From contig NC_088316.1 of the NCBI RefSeq assembly GCF_910592395.1, positions 20,026,001 through 20,090,000 on the forward strand: a stretch of DNA of 64,000 nt, given 5' to 3'. The DNA comes from Lineus longissimus (Eukaryota; Nemertea; Pilidiophora; Heteronemertea; Lineidae). This document shows, piece after piece, positions 34,601 through 49,600 of the stretch (the first letter of the stretch is position 1; each line of letters opens with the position of its first letter). Both the position numbers and the translations under genes were made by a program. The notes under the pieces are model-generated. The model did not search any database. It saw only the letters and a program-made list of their open reading frames with translations, and was not told where the DNA came from.

Positions 34601-37600
34601 TTTTAGCAACCTCTTTATTTCTTGTTTATCCCTACTCTCAGGTTACTACTGGAGGAAGTATTTCATTGATGGAATTGTTAAAACCATAGACACAAACATC
34701 GCATGCACATGTCCCCATAACCAGAATATTAAGCCATCAACAAAAGCATCTGACACATTTTGCCTGCGTTTCCGCTGTCAAAATGCATTACATGAACAGG
34801 TACAAAGAGAGTACCTTCATCCACAGATGTCAACAATGGTATGTTTCTCTCGGTTATCATGCATGCAAGGATAAAGTTAGTTCCACCATAACTTGAGAAA
34901 AATAACCCATACATCTGGCAGTACATTCTACAGCAGATGTACTGGCTAATTTGCTCAAGTTAGTAAGCCATTTCTTGATGGAGGCTAGGACACTGTGCCT
35001 TGCTCTTTCTCTACCCAGAACAGGAAATTGAAAATTGAACGAAACCATTGAACATGGGTATTCATTTGGAAGAGCTTCAAATGCTCTTTCTAATGGCATT
35101 GTTTTCATATATTTTTGTCCACTTTTTCAGTCATCAATGGCTGTGGAACTCACAAGATGAGCATGGAATGAGATGAGTTGACAACATGTGAATTACTTAC
35201 TACCCGGAATGGCTACACTACCTTTTTTCTTTCCTGTCAAATGAGATGGGAGATTGGTGCATGTGAGAAGAGAACAAGCATTTACTAGAAGAAAAGATAA
35301 AATGGCATCAGATATCATTTCAGCAACTCGGTATGGACATCTCAAGGAGAAAGATGTTTGAAAGATTGCAATAAGAAATAGACAGAAGATTTAATTTGCT
35401 AGTTTTGTCCCCTTATTTGTTGTCCAGTTGACTTGAAACCAAGAGCAAATGAAAGAGACCTCATTTGTGATATCTAGCTCAATATAACATACTTTTGATC
35501 TACTTAAGAATAGAAGCAACTGTATTTCAACATTGGTTGTTAAACAATTTCACAAATTTAGCTGATCTGATCTTAGCCTCGTTGCAATATAAATGTTGTT
35601 TACACTGCAATAGCAAAACAATGGATTACAATTACAACTTGGGGTAAATCATTAATTTAGGATTTTTAGTTTATTAAAATGCATGCAATACTTAAGATTA
35701 TAGGTAATTGTGAAAGAAAGGTTCATGCACCATTGACTCGAAAAAAAGGTATTTAGATCGTAATTGAAGAAGAACATGGATATAAGTACAGAATACTGTA
35801 TTAGAAGAGTTGTTCATGCTGACCGAGCAATTAGCAAAATATTGTTTGACATTTTTAAGTAGCTAATTAAACAAATTAAGCAAAGTCCATTTCATTTCTC
35901 AACTTCGTTTAGTTTTATGAGGCAGTTCTTTTGAAAGCTTGTGGACAACACCGTCCTCTGATCATTGGTCAATAGGCTGACAGGACAGAAGAGACAGGAA
36001 GAAAGGTAGACGAGGAGGAAGAGACGTCGCATACGAGACGAGGAAACTATATCACAATGCCGATTTATCAAGTCGCACATTTGTCTCAGCGGTGATGCTG
36101 TATTCTTACGATATTTTTATACATGTGACTATGTAAACAGTTGTCAGAAGTTGGTAACACTTGGATGACATTACAGGCGACACACTGACAACGACTTCAG
36201 GGGGACACTCAAAATATCTAATGAAGTTGAATTCACTTATCTTTAAAGAACAAGGGGATCAATCCACATAGCTTCAAACAGACCTAGCAACTACCTTTAA
36301 AGTATCCTCTGCATATTACGTACAGTTAGCTATCATTTTATTGATCTTAAGACCGAGTATGCATTATGCATCCAATATGCTCACTCGGCCTGAGACCAAT
36401 AAAACTGAAAACTCACTGTGTCTACCACACACTTTGCTTCATGGAGTACTACAAGGTGAAACACTTGGACCATATCATCATACACTCTATATCTTGCCTT
36501 GTGTAGGCCAATCCTATGGCTACACCAGACAACACCACCACATGCTTCACCAACACCACTTCATTCAGAAGGGAGAAGAGTTAAGTTCAGACATGGATAC
36601 CATTCATAACTGAATAACTGAAGGACTAATAGTTTATTGGGTTGAAAAAGACAAGTCTACGGTTGGGTAAGCCTAGAGAAGGTACAAAACATTGCAATAG
36701 CATGCAGCCTACCAACTGAACGAAAAGGTTCTCCCATGTATTAGACAAACATCACAAAGGAGTTACTTTTTACCAGATGCTTGTTTAAAGGAGGGGCACA
36801 AAAAAAGAATCATGCAAAAGAGGAAGGCAGGGGCACCTTATGACTGAAGCCACTGAAGGACCCGACAGGCCCTTGGGAACAGAAATAAACATTGATTCTT
36901 CTAGTAAAACGAAAACAAAGCGGACACTCGACGGTGAGCGGATGATTTGGTTCCGTCCGCACAGACCCTTGCTGAGACATCAAAAGCACATAACATCTTC
37001 AAAATAAAAGGTTCCCATATATCGAGGTCATGACATTACTACCGACCTTTAAGAGTTTCCGTTTTCATCGACTAGTTACGCAGGTGATAATGCAAGCAAA
37101 GCAAGATAAATAACTGCAGTGCTACAATGTGAATTACTTGGATCAGTTCTTTCTGCAATCTGCTCCTTTGCTAGCAACTCTAGAGTGCCACAAGGTGAAA
37201 CACTGAGACCAATTCTTCATACAGTCTACACTTTTGCATTACAGAACACTTGAGCAGACTTTGGAGTGCCACAGGCTGAAACACTAAGACCATATATTCA
37301 GACAGTCTGCAACTTTGCCTGACAGAGAGCTTTCTCAATACAATATTCCAGCTGCTGAACCAAGAATACCACATCTTAGTATTGGGAGCAATTAAAAGTA
37401 TCATTTGGCATTTGAACGAAATGTTTACTTAATTGTGATAAGATCTCATATCACAACTCCACACGAATGTCAAGGTAACATTAAAATCTATGCAATTGCA
37501 GTATTTCTGAATGCTGCGTTCATTGGCTACATCGTGTTCTAAACACGACCTGTAAAGTGCAACCAAAGTACTCTACAGTGGTTCATTCACAGCTGATTAA

Positions 37601-40600
37601 CACACACCAGAGACACATAACTTTCACAACAAATTCAAGAACACAATTTACCTGAACAAGGAGGTGCTGCTTGTGTGAATAAGTTTAAGAGAGAACTTTA
37701 TTGACAAACACATCAATCCAATATATTCTAGTCGATATTGGCATCAAAAACACAGAGGTGGCAGAATTTCTCAGAATTTCCATTTCCGAAGTATGTAACA
37801 GCTCTCTTACAATGTATCAAATTCATCCAATTAAGACTATAATTGACAGCTATTACATAAAGGACCAGACCTAAGCTTGGGAAATATCAAATTAAGACAG
37901 AACTGAAGGTAATCTAAGGATCGGGTTAGTAAGTATATCTGAAGATAGAGAATAGAAATCTCAACTGAACTCATGCACCTTCACCTCGTAGAGCATGCCA
38001 AAGACATTATGGTTTTGTGACCAGGGCTGTTCAGCTTTTCGTGAGGGAAATATTCCACAGCATATCATCAAAAATATAAGTTATCAACACATGAGGCAAA
38101 TAAGTGAAATCACAAACAAAACGTGATTATTTGAGAGAACTCAACGTTGTAAATGCTGTTATGCGATTAAAAACAAACAACAAAGGGATTCTGGCAGAAA
38201 TCTTTCAAATTTGGTTTTCAAAGATCAGATTCCTGACATATTTCATTCATTGATTTGAATGAAATATTTCTGTCCGACAAGAATTTATTATCATATACAA
38301 CTTCAAAGTTCCACTACCCCTCTTCAACTGCCCATTGCCTGATACACCAAAGCACAATTTCAACTACCCATTACTCATTACCAAACTCTACTTGCCATTA
38401 TCAGACCAGATATCACAATGTGGTCCATTTATGCCCATCACCAAATCACATATTCCATTACCAAATAATCCCCTCAGGATGCCCTCAGACTCCCTCGACT
38501 GCTTACCTGGTAAATCCTCTTCATTCTCGGAGACCGGCAGGCTGCTTATAGAACCGTTGTTGATCTGTTTAGTGGGTGTCTCCTTGGGATTCTTCAAATC
38601 TGCAAGAAAATGGTTAACATTTCTAGGACTGATGACGATGCAGGTTTCCAAGCTGAAAACGCAGAAATTTTAAAATTGGTCAAAATTTATACTGATGGCC
38701 GTACCCTGGAAAGCTCTTCATAAGCAGTTTGTGGTGGTATCATTGTTACCAGTTAAGCTTTATAATAAGGGAGGATTCCTCTGAGGAAACAGTATCAACT
38801 GAACAAAGGCTTTATAGGCTGCAAGGTGATTCACACTCAAGAAAGTTCACACTGAAAATTTCATATTTTTCATGCTGTTAGAAACGTATGACTGATAAAT
38901 ATTCAATACAGGACACAAAATGGTAATTCGTCATGCACGGCTGATCACCTAGATGAGTAAGTTGAACACTGAAACAACTCTGCTCTCTTCACCTTACAGA
39001 TGTTTTCAATCTGTCTAAGAGCAGGTGGCAAGTAAATCACAGCAAATGGGGGATGCACATAGTTCACACCTGGATGGATATAAGCCCCGACTTTTAGTTC
39101 AACATGAAACTCCATGCAAAATAAGATAAATTCTGCAAGCCTGAATGCAAATTGTTGATCTGTTAATGAGCAGAGGTTGAAAACCGTTTCCTAAGACAAC
39201 ATGATATTTGAAACTAAATTCATGACTACCTGGACTGAAAGATTTAGTAAAATCATCAAAAAGTTCTGTAGAGTGAAAATAGAATCCAAATATATCAAAC
39301 TGTATGCATAATGATTCCAGAAACTAAAGACATTTTTTGGTTAAGAAGGAAAACATGAATTGCTACATATAAGTGAAGAAAGCCAGCTTCCATCTAGCCT
39401 AACACTAACAAGGGACTGCTACAGATTTCAACACAAACGTGTTGCAGCATTTTGCAAACTTGTAAAAATGTCTTCCATTGTGCAAATCATACTTCGAAAT
39501 GCAGTCAAATAAGAAGTATTTAAGGCAGTTTGTCCCTCATTATCTATCTTTGCATCCAGGAGAACAGTCAGCAAAACAAATCAACAAAGATAACATGTTC
39601 AGGTCAGCCAAGTTCTTATAGTCTGCTGGCCATACAGTGGTCATAGCAGTATCGATATTAACCAGTCACCAACATGACAAGTCAGGCATAAACGATCCAC
39701 ACAAATAAAATCGCTTTGTTATTCTTGAATGGGGGCTGTGGTACCACCTGCAGATGTCAGAAGACAAATTTGACTTCAAAAGTGGCCGTTGGACTTGAAC
39801 CTTGGATAAGCTGAAACATGTTTCATGTGAGAAGCATGAAAAGAAGCAAGACATGTCTCATTCTTTATATTGTATGTGAACGTACTGGCGACAGTAGCCT
39901 GTCTGTAGGCCGGGGAGGCTTTCAGGTACTTGTCTGGTAAATGCCATTTACCTCCTGTAAAGGAATGCATCAGTGAGACAACATAAACACACAACTCAAC
40001 TGTACAACACTTACATTCACAATGAAGGAGACCAGAGGGTATGAAAGATGGTTCAAGGTGACTTGTCAGTTCCGGGGTACCATGGCCATATTGTTATAAC
40101 TTGGACTAGAAATCTTTAACCTTTTAAAGCAACAGAAGAGATTGCTGCAGGTCCTCTCCACCGTGAAGGCTTCGAGGGCCTGTGGACGAGAAGCAGTGCC
40201 ACACGTGTGTGTGAAGAACACACACTGACAACACACAAAATGCACAATGCTATACAAAGTTCACAGACTGATATTTCCAAAGAAATTACATGAGAGAAAA
40301 GTGTACTTACTGTCAAGGTTTTCCACGATGTTTGGATAGTCCAGCTCCCACTGTGGTTTACATAACGAGTCAGAATCAGAGCCATCCGTATTGTAAGGAG
40401 CCCGCTGCAAATGCTTCTGCAGATTCTGATTCAAATTCAGGTTCTGTAAGAACTCGGTATAAATTGGTTGATTATGGATGCTTTCCAACTCATCGGCTGC
40501 ACTACCATAATTCCTTATTGTGTCGAAGTTATTAAGCGTATGCATCGAGTCTTGACCACTTGGGCAGTAGGAGGCAGGTCGATTCGGAATCGGTGGTGGT

Positions 40601-43600
40601 TTTGGACTCGGTGGAATGTTAGGATTATTCTTTGACGTGGCGACGTCCAAGTTACTCATCTTCCCTGATTTAAAATCAGACGTGTGGTTGAGGATGATGT
40701 CATTGGATCTCGCGTGTGAACCCTCACCATCCAAATGGCGATGTCTGGCATATCTCCGCCGCTTCCATCGACAGACGACTACAATGATTATCACAATGAT
40801 CAGTAGCCCAACACAAACACCTGAAATTAAGATACAGTGTTTGAAGGATGAAAAAAATTTTTTCACTTGTTTTTTTTCTGCTCAAAATGAAGAAACATCA
40901 TCAGTCTCAAAACCCTTACCTTACCCGAACCCTGAAAAAATTTCTAAGTACAAAAAAATTTTTCACTGGTTTTTTTTTTTCTGCTCAAAATGAACCAAAA
41001 TCATCAGTCCCAAAACTTTTTTGACTTTGAAAATTTTTCAAAATTTTGAACTGACTGAAAATTTTTCAAGTCCAAAATTTTTTTTCACTGGTTTTTTTTT
41101 CTGCTCAAAATGAACCAACATCATCAGTTGCAAAACTTTTTTACTTTGAAAATTTTTCAAAATGTTGACTTTTTTCTTCTAACCCTTACCCTAACCCTGA
41201 AAAAACTTCTAAGTACAAAAAAAAATTTTCACTGGTTTTTTAATGTTAGGCATTTGTTCCTTCTTACCAATAATGCCATATAATTCATCCATCGAGATGT
41301 TGATCCCTGTTGACGTAATCGATGAGAGGTTGACCTCCTCACACCGATGTCCTTTGGCCTCTGGTGGACAGCTACAGTTGAAAGCTCCTGGGGTATTCTT
41401 ACAGGTGCCCCCATTCTTACAAGGGGCCTCAAGGCATTCATCAATGTCCAGATCACAGAATTTACCTGGAGAGAAGAGATGATATATTGGAACACAATGA
41501 AGCAAAGACATTCAATACACAATAACTCTCAGTACATGTATCTAGACAAGTATACATTCTACAGTCTACTTGGTGTGCCCTTTAAGGAAGCTTACAGTAC
41601 AGCAACAAGATGAAGCATGGTCTTTTGGAACCCAAGAAAAGAGGGTGGATGATCATGATGGATTGGAGTAAGAGGGATAGAATGAGTACAAACCAATCAG
41701 CTTGAGTCTGAAGTCATCTTGAGGAGGACATTTTCGCCCAAGATTTCATGACTGAGGCCAGAAACGTATGTGATAGTAAGACTCAACATGCCCAAAGTGG
41801 GAGAAACCTTTAGCATAGACATTGTATAAGTACATGAAAACTTAACTCACCAGTGAACCCTCGACAGGTACAGAAAGGTCCCGCTTTACCCTCGTGACAT
41901 ATTCCAAAATTGTGGCATGGGTTAGGGTTGCAGTAGTAGCCATAGTCACAGTTCTTGCCAGAGAACTGGCTCTTGCAGTGGCACAGGTAGTCGTTGTAGA
42001 GATTCTCACAGTCACCTGGAAAGAGGCATATGATAGGTGGGAAACTTCTGAGCCAGTTCCGCATGTGAGACAAGAATACGCTATTGTCTGCAAACATCCT
42101 GAATTGGATTGATGTCATAAGCCATCTGGGACCCTTGTTATAGGCCTACTGCCGACACCTTTGCAAGTCAAGATGATAATGTTACACTCAGCAGTAATCA
42201 AAGGTTCAGCTCAGCTCAGAGCATGCACATTGTGGTTGCCATATCCCCTAACAAAACCCACTGAGGCAGTACTATAGTTAATCGATATGGTTCTGCCATC
42301 AAGCTGGCCGTGTCTTGTGGAAAGCAGCAAGATGAAACTAAATGCAAAAGACAATTTCAGAAGCAAAGCAATAATAATAAATGACACTTTCAGGCTGGAA
42401 AAAGGTGTGTAAAGATGACACAAGAAATCAGTCGTAAGACATATGGTCTCTTCTACATCTTCTGCAATACGGAGTCGAAAAACTCGAAAGATTTAAAATT
42501 CCAACACCAGATTGTCTAAGTATGAATTCAGTTCAGCAGGTATGCCCTTGAGCTTATAATGAAGCTGAAGCTGTCTGATAGGTCTTTAACAATAAGAAAC
42601 ACCAGACTATTCAAGAACTTACATTTTATAGTGTCAGTTTCTTGAAAATGAACATAATTAAGTCAATATAGATTTCAAGAAACGGTTGGTATGTAACAGA
42701 TATAGAGCTCCTCTTGCTTTTTAAGCAATTTGGAGTATTGGATTTTACTAATAACCATGTCTTTCAAGTCCACAGCATACTCAAGACGAGGTTCGATATT
42801 AGCATTACCACTCTAAATATACAATCTCTGTTAGCACCATTGTGGTAAAGAAACCCAAAGGTAGACAAGCACTCACCATTATTCATACAAGGTTTAGATG
42901 CACAAGGGTTTAAGTCAATCTCGCATCGCTGTCCAACAAACCGACTTGTACAGTGGCAGATGAAATCAGCCCCCCTATTCTCACACGTGCCACGGTTTCG
43001 ACACGGGGAGCTAACACATGGACCTATCATCTCTTCGTCACACTGCAGTTTGACTTTATTCATCTGCTGCAAGATGGCAATGTTGTTCTTCCCGCCCATC
43101 GGTGGGCTCTCATTGTTAATCAAAACATCCTTCATGCAGCCTTCAAATCCTTTGATAGCATTTGAGTATCCATGATTCAGAGCTGTGACCTGAGCGCCAA
43201 AATAAACAGCGTTGTTCTCTATATTCATGCTGGCACTGTAACCCGGCGCGATTGCCTGGGCGGTGTACTTCTTATCGACTGTTAGCTCGGCTGTGTTGCG
43301 GCTCCGCATGATTTTGATGTGGTGCCAGTGACCATCATTGATGTAGTAGTTGACCTGTGCAATTCCCTCACCACTGCCGAGGTCGAAGCGGTACTGGATC
43401 AGACCATCGATCATCTGAAACATACATTATTATTCAAATCAAGTAAGATAATACTCAAACCCATACCAGTCCATGCCAATTTGACCAGGTTCTTTAGACA
43501 GATATGAGAATGCTCAGCTCCAAGGTGTTTTCAAGTTACTATGCTTACCTCCAAGATAAATCTGTCAAGCTTGCCAGCGAATAGAATGATGGAGTTCTTC

Positions 43601-46600
43601 TGCAGCGTCCTGATGTAGAGGGATATTGTCAGTTGCCTCTCAATCGGCTGGAGGATGCTCCATAGCACGTAACCTTTGCCACGGAAACTCATTGCATTGG
43701 GTACCATTTCTGAAATACGACAAAAGATAGTTGAAAAGGTGACATGGTACCACAATCAGTGGTGAGAAATGCTGACTGCATGAGACCACTGATGATATCA
43801 GACTTAAACCACCCCTGAACTCAATCGTGAAGGAGACTTACGTTGTGGCTTCTTACACTCTGGATCATTATCACTACATCTGAAGATATCCTTGTCACAC
43901 CTTGGTCCTGTCTTGCCCGGTGGACACAAGCACTGGAAACCCTGCAGCTCATCCGGCTCGCACACCTTGAAGTGAGGACATGGGTCGCCTGCACACTTGT
44001 TGAGGGCAATCTCACATCGAGTACCTGCAAATGTGGGAAATGTGTTATGTATCAGGGATCAAGTCACGCAACCCCAACATCGCAAGCTTGGGTCAAGTGT
44101 CTGATGAACCACACCAAGTATTTGGAACAAACTCAAGCACCATTGTTCGGATGGTGGATCTTCTTTAAATAATGTCGCATTCACCCATCAGTATTTGGAG
44201 AAGAAGTGGATGGTGTCTGTCACATAACAGAAACTCAATCTAGCTAGTCTTCGTCTCACCTCCAAAGTGATCCTTGCATTCACATTTGTGAGTGAGCTCA
44301 TGCTTCAAGCTGGAGTAGGTGGCACCATCGTCTGTCTTCACTTGTACCATCTGTGATTTGTCAAACTCGACAACGCTGACACATCTTCCATTTTTGCACA
44401 ACTCGCTCGTACACACATCATTGAAAACCTTCCCGACTGGTACCCCTATGGCTTTCTCTATCAGAGGTGCTGCTCGTTCCAGTTGACGCTTCAGCGGGTT
44501 CTTCCGATAGAAGTTATCCACAGATTTCTCCACCGCCAACAGAATGTCCAAGTCCTCATTCACATCTCGGCGATACCTAACTGCACCATCGATATTCCTC
44601 GGGGCCGGTTGAATACCCAGGATGAACACCTGATTCATTTCAACTTGCAACTGCTTTGCTAAAGTCGTGACAAAAGGAGTCTTGAGCCTGGCCACGAAAT
44701 GTTTTGGTGAGACTGACGAAAGACGCATTATGACTGCATTAGCAACCATTTCATCTGTGATGGTTTGGATTTCTACATTGACGTTGCCGTAAGTTGTGAA
44801 CTTTCCATCAGTCACACTCACGTTTAACTTGTACTTTCCACCATCAATACCACTGTTTGCAATAATCAAACCACTGTCTGCGACTACTTCGAAAAGAGTA
44901 AAGGAAGCATTTGGAAGGCCGAAGGTCAACTCATCATAAAGATCACGATCCCGGGCCTTCAGCTGCCCAATAAAGCCACCAGGGAACTTATCCTCGTAAG
45001 AATTAACTGACAAGGAGAGTGGTAAAAGTTCTGGAGCGTACATACTCTCGTCAACGATGCGAACATAAACGTTCGTATCGGAATACAATGGTGGTGTGCC
45101 ATTGTCAAACGCTCTGATCGACAACTCATAAGTCTCCTTCAAAGCTTTGTTGAACTTCTTGATGCTGCTCAGCACCCCTTCTGGAGTGATTCTAAAGGCC
45201 CGATCCTCATTCCCAGCATTGATGTCGAAGATGTACGGAGGGCCATTAGGGTCAAGGTCCTTGTCGGTCAAGTTGAACCGGGTGACTGCATGTCCATAGT
45301 CAGCACCCTCCTGAAGAACATCCAAATCGTAAAGTTAGCATGATTTAAGAAATGTTAATAGCAATTTCCTTGAACAAGAACCAAGACTGTGTACATTGCC
45401 TGAAACTCTTGTGCACCAAGTTTGGTTCTTTTGGTGAAATTGCTATACAATATGAGTTACTGGGTGGGGAGATGAGGAGTGTAGTCATTTTGTGTGTCAA
45501 TAATGTAAGCCGAATTGCAATGGGTGCCATAGAGTAAAGTCCTTTTAAGAACAGTGTGAAGTTAAACAAATCAGGTCAACTATTCTTAGCATGTATATAT
45601 CAAAAACAGAAATGGAATGTTGATTCTTATATAACTGATAACTGATTATGTAAAGTAAAAGATAACTTTGCTACAACTCATAATCAAATATGAATCCTGA
45701 ATGTTTTTGAACAGAACCCGACATTAACATTTGCTGTGGAATCACAGAGATTTTTTTGAGTAGGCCATGCATATAAGAATATGACTTCCGAAAGGTTGTC
45801 AGGTGTCCAAGGAGAATTTAAAGGCTTTGATGACACAGTTGCGTTACACTGTTCAGACAATGTGGCATTCAACCCACTACAGGAGATAGATGGTGCTAGA
45901 GCAGAGTGCGAAACCCACATCAACACAGGTGAAGTGAAAATGTGCATCACATCATATCGGTTGGGGAAAGCTCTGAATACAGGACACTCTGAACACTTAA
46001 GGTGTGTTCACTGTGCAGTGGCGACTGCAACATGAGTCGCTAGGGAAAGCACTGATGTGGATATGATGTTATCAGTGATGATTATGGCTGTGAGAAAAGG
46101 GAAAAGAGTTGAGTGCAGTTGGAAATAGCAAAGTGCGGAAAAAGAGTTCAGTGCAGAGAAGAGAAGAGAAGAGCTCTGGGAACAGAGGAAATGATATGGA
46201 TTTTCAAGTTTAGAGTAAAGAGTTGATGAGGAGATTTAAGAGATATATGAAAGAGCACAGATATATTTCAAGCCCCTTCCAAAGAAAGAATATCATGTAG
46301 AGACATATGAGTTATAGAGAGAGTGTGCCGTGGGGAAACACAGGAAACACCAGAGTGTACTCGAAGTGTTTCAAAGGCACACCATACTGGGGTGTCCAAC
46401 GTATTTACAACATTGAGCACGGTTACGGAGCGAGGCATGATTAGAGGGCGCCACATGTAAGGGGGCTAAGGCACACAAAATACTAGGTCATGTGCTGCTC
46501 TAAACAACCTGTATCTGTTCCTGGATTAGTGTTTTGTTTTTGTAATTTGATACGTCAGCTTCAACGATGGCTAATCAGGCCTATAGTTTCTCTTGTGTGT

Positions 46601-49600
46601 GTATGTAACTCTAGATATGGAGTGAGTATGTAAGTCAATTCTATGAAATATGTGTATTGTAGAAAGAAGCTCTAGTGAGGATGAGTTTAGAATAGGAGTA
46701 GAGAGTAGTTGATCAGTGTGTTAAACATGTGAGAGACTACAGCAAACGTGCAATTGAAGTTAGACGGCATAATCAACAGGTCTCTCGCCATCACGTGTTA
46801 TCCTTTCAGGAGCCATTCCCACTGCCAAGGTGGCAACACCTGCGATGTAACGGGTTACATGACTGCATATGCAGTGCTGCCATTTGATTGAGATCACTCC
46901 TAACTGACTTTACAGTATCATTGAGAGGGATGACTTGAGTACTTTTTCAGTGAAATGGCTGCAGAGTATTACACACCTCATAGAATAAGTGCCCAGAGTG
47001 ATTATTTGGCTTCATGCACAATATCTGCAAGCCTAAACATATTAAGAGTCACCAAAGGATACTTATTCTGTGATGACGTGATACATACAAGATTTGGCAG
47101 GGCATGTATCTAAAGATGGAACAACCTTTTGTTTGCAGACACACAGTAGATAGTAACATTTCTGAATCACTATGATGGAAGAACCGTTCTAAAGCTTAAG
47201 CTGAAACAAGAAATGTTTGTGTGCATGGTGTGTGCATGGCTGTAGAAAAGAAGCAATTCTAAGTCATATGCATGGCTACTAAATCTACCAAAGTCACACA
47301 AAGCATAGACTTTCTTCTACCCAGTACCAGGCTTGAACAGGCAATACCAAACCACTACAGTTCATTCTACCTAAACCAATAGTTGACCCATGCAAGGGCA
47401 AAAGCCTCTACAAGAAGGACATGACTCTGCACCTTTCCTTGTAAAAGTTACATGCCCTGCTAAAGCTCCAAGCACCAGTGCGTAGTTCTTGCTTCCCTGC
47501 AACATGTACTAAATAATCCGACCTTGTTCACCAACAAAATAACCAAGGAATCATTGCATTCAGTCTTCTTTCAAGAAGACACGTTTTTTAACTGGACAAG
47601 ACAGGTACTACTTATAAATAATCTTAGCGAGGACTTCCAGCAATTACAACAACATTAAATTTAGAAAAAAACCTAGAGTGACAAGCCAGCATTGTAAGCT
47701 AGAGTGAGGTTACGATTGGCAAGAACGTAAGCTGATATTCTAAAGCACGGGCAGCCCAGGTCCAAGCTTTCACTAAGCTAAGCAAGATGACACTTATACC
47801 ATGATTTGAAATAATTAGGGACACATTAATGAAAGGACAGAAATAAACATTAAAGCTCTAATGACCTAATTGATAAGTGAATCAACTGAATCAACTGATT
47901 GTAACAAATCTACGCCCTTTATCTAAATATCCATGTACAGTGGAACCCCAGTAACACGACCACTCATGGGACCGAGGTTGGATGGTTGCGTTACCGGAGT
48001 GGTCGCGTTAGTGAAGTTGAAAATCTGGAGACAAAATGCATGATTAGGTTTTCCCGCAAAATTTTTGAACTTTTTCATAATTTCAAAATTCTGAAAAATT
48101 TTCAGTCAAAATATTTTTGGGACTGATGATGTTTATTCATTTTGAACAGAAAAAAAAAACAAGTGAAAAATATATTTGGACTCGGAAATTTTTTCATCCA
48201 TCAGATTCGAATTTTTTCATACGTTCAAAATTTTGACAAATTAGAAAGGAAACCATTCGGGACTGGCAATTCTTGGTCGTCATAATGGGATGGTCGCATT
48301 ACCGGGATGGTCGCATTACCGGGGTGGTCGCCGGCCGGGGTTCCACTGTATCAATCAAGCTAAGCAACACTTGCTACAATGAAACTTTTAAGACATACTC
48401 CCAACAGATTTTTCTCTCAACAAGTTTTTTTTAGGTAACATGTCAGGGCAAAGTTTCATCGGCAAAGTTTCATGTCAGCTACCTCTTTCAAATCTAATTA
48501 GAAGAACAGCAATCCATTGAATCGTTGAACACTGATGTTAAAACCTGCATTAAATCCAATCCAAAGCATTAGCGTTTAAGTGAAATGTTTGGCTAGTGCA
48601 AGCAATTGTCTGTTACTTTTAGATGAGCATCACAACCGTTGAGAGAATGAGTTAGAGGATGTGTTGGGCTGAGATGTCAATACTATCTTGTAATGAAGCT
48701 CAACAAGGAATGATAGAAAGGCATGAGAGTCTAACGCCAACCGATTTCTACCATTGTTATTATTACCAGTGGAACCAGCACATAAACTTCAAACTGGACT
48801 CAAAGACATATCATTCTCAACGTCTCTGCTATGGGCTATTTAACAGCACAACCTAAAATACGGCAAAACTCGATGATTTTGTTTCTGTCACATGCAAAGT
48901 CTTCAGTTACGGAAAGAACCTTTCTCATCTTAATCAAAAACATACAAATCGAAAGGTACCAGTTCTGAGGAGACTTCATACAGCAAAGAAATGATGCTCT
49001 TTCAACAAGAAACTGCCACCACAACATAAGTCTGCTCAACAGAGTTACAATTTACATTGCATGCAATTATGTTCCAAAGGAGGAAATACTACTTTAATGA
49101 AAGAAATTTGAGACTTACACAAGACTTACAATAAGAAAGAGAGAACCCAGCCACCAAAATATGTTGTACTAACTAATGACCATCTTGCTATGGAGATAGG
49201 GCTTCATGTCATTTACAACATTCTGTCTCTCCATCTTGAAGCAGCTCAAGGCAAGGTGCTTTATTCCATAAACATATGTCCATCATGTTACTTCGAGATG
49301 GGACAAGTGCGTATTGAGCTGCACCGAACACTTGATACAGGTCTCACCTACTCCATCAGGCAATACATGCTATTTGGGACCTGCTCTTGGTCTGATATTT
49401 GATTTGTCATTCTAAAAGGCCTTGGTCACAGGATACGTATGTTTTGATCACAGTGGTCCATGATGTCACTAGAACAGATAGGTGTTCACTTTTAGGCCTT
49501 TTAGAATGAAAAATGAATATTGGTTGTTGGTTTTCTAATCAAGACCACTTGGGTAGACCAAGGACCAACAGCTTGATGTGAATTCCTTAGATAAAGCCAC

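Larger units (their letters stand above)
31680..38506 (-). other. Last intron of the FAT-like gene (6.8 kb)
   Basis: The intron is mostly AT-rich without ORFs of note. It holds the two candidate alternative exons described separately (33860-33895 and 32366-32448). It also has a G-rich stretch at 33201-33216 (GGTGGGGGGCGGGGGG) with possible G-quadruplex character, and three imperfect ~75-bp repeats containing AAGGTGAAACACT near 36440, 37187 and 37262. Confidence 0.6.

Noticed and set aside
39700-39760. Segment after CATCTGCAG acceptor in a FAT-like intron
   Set aside because: The required phase meets a stop after nine codons and there is no convincing donor.
40130-40190. GC-rich segment after a CGTCCACAG acceptor as an extra FAT-like tail exon
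   Set aside because: The only in-phase donor (CACG|GTGGAG) is poor, and other frames run into stops; without transcripts I leave it out.
41170-41205. Telomere-like CCCTTACCCTAACCCTGA
   Set aside because: Only about two to three imperfect units inside the AT-rich repeat; not a telomeric array.
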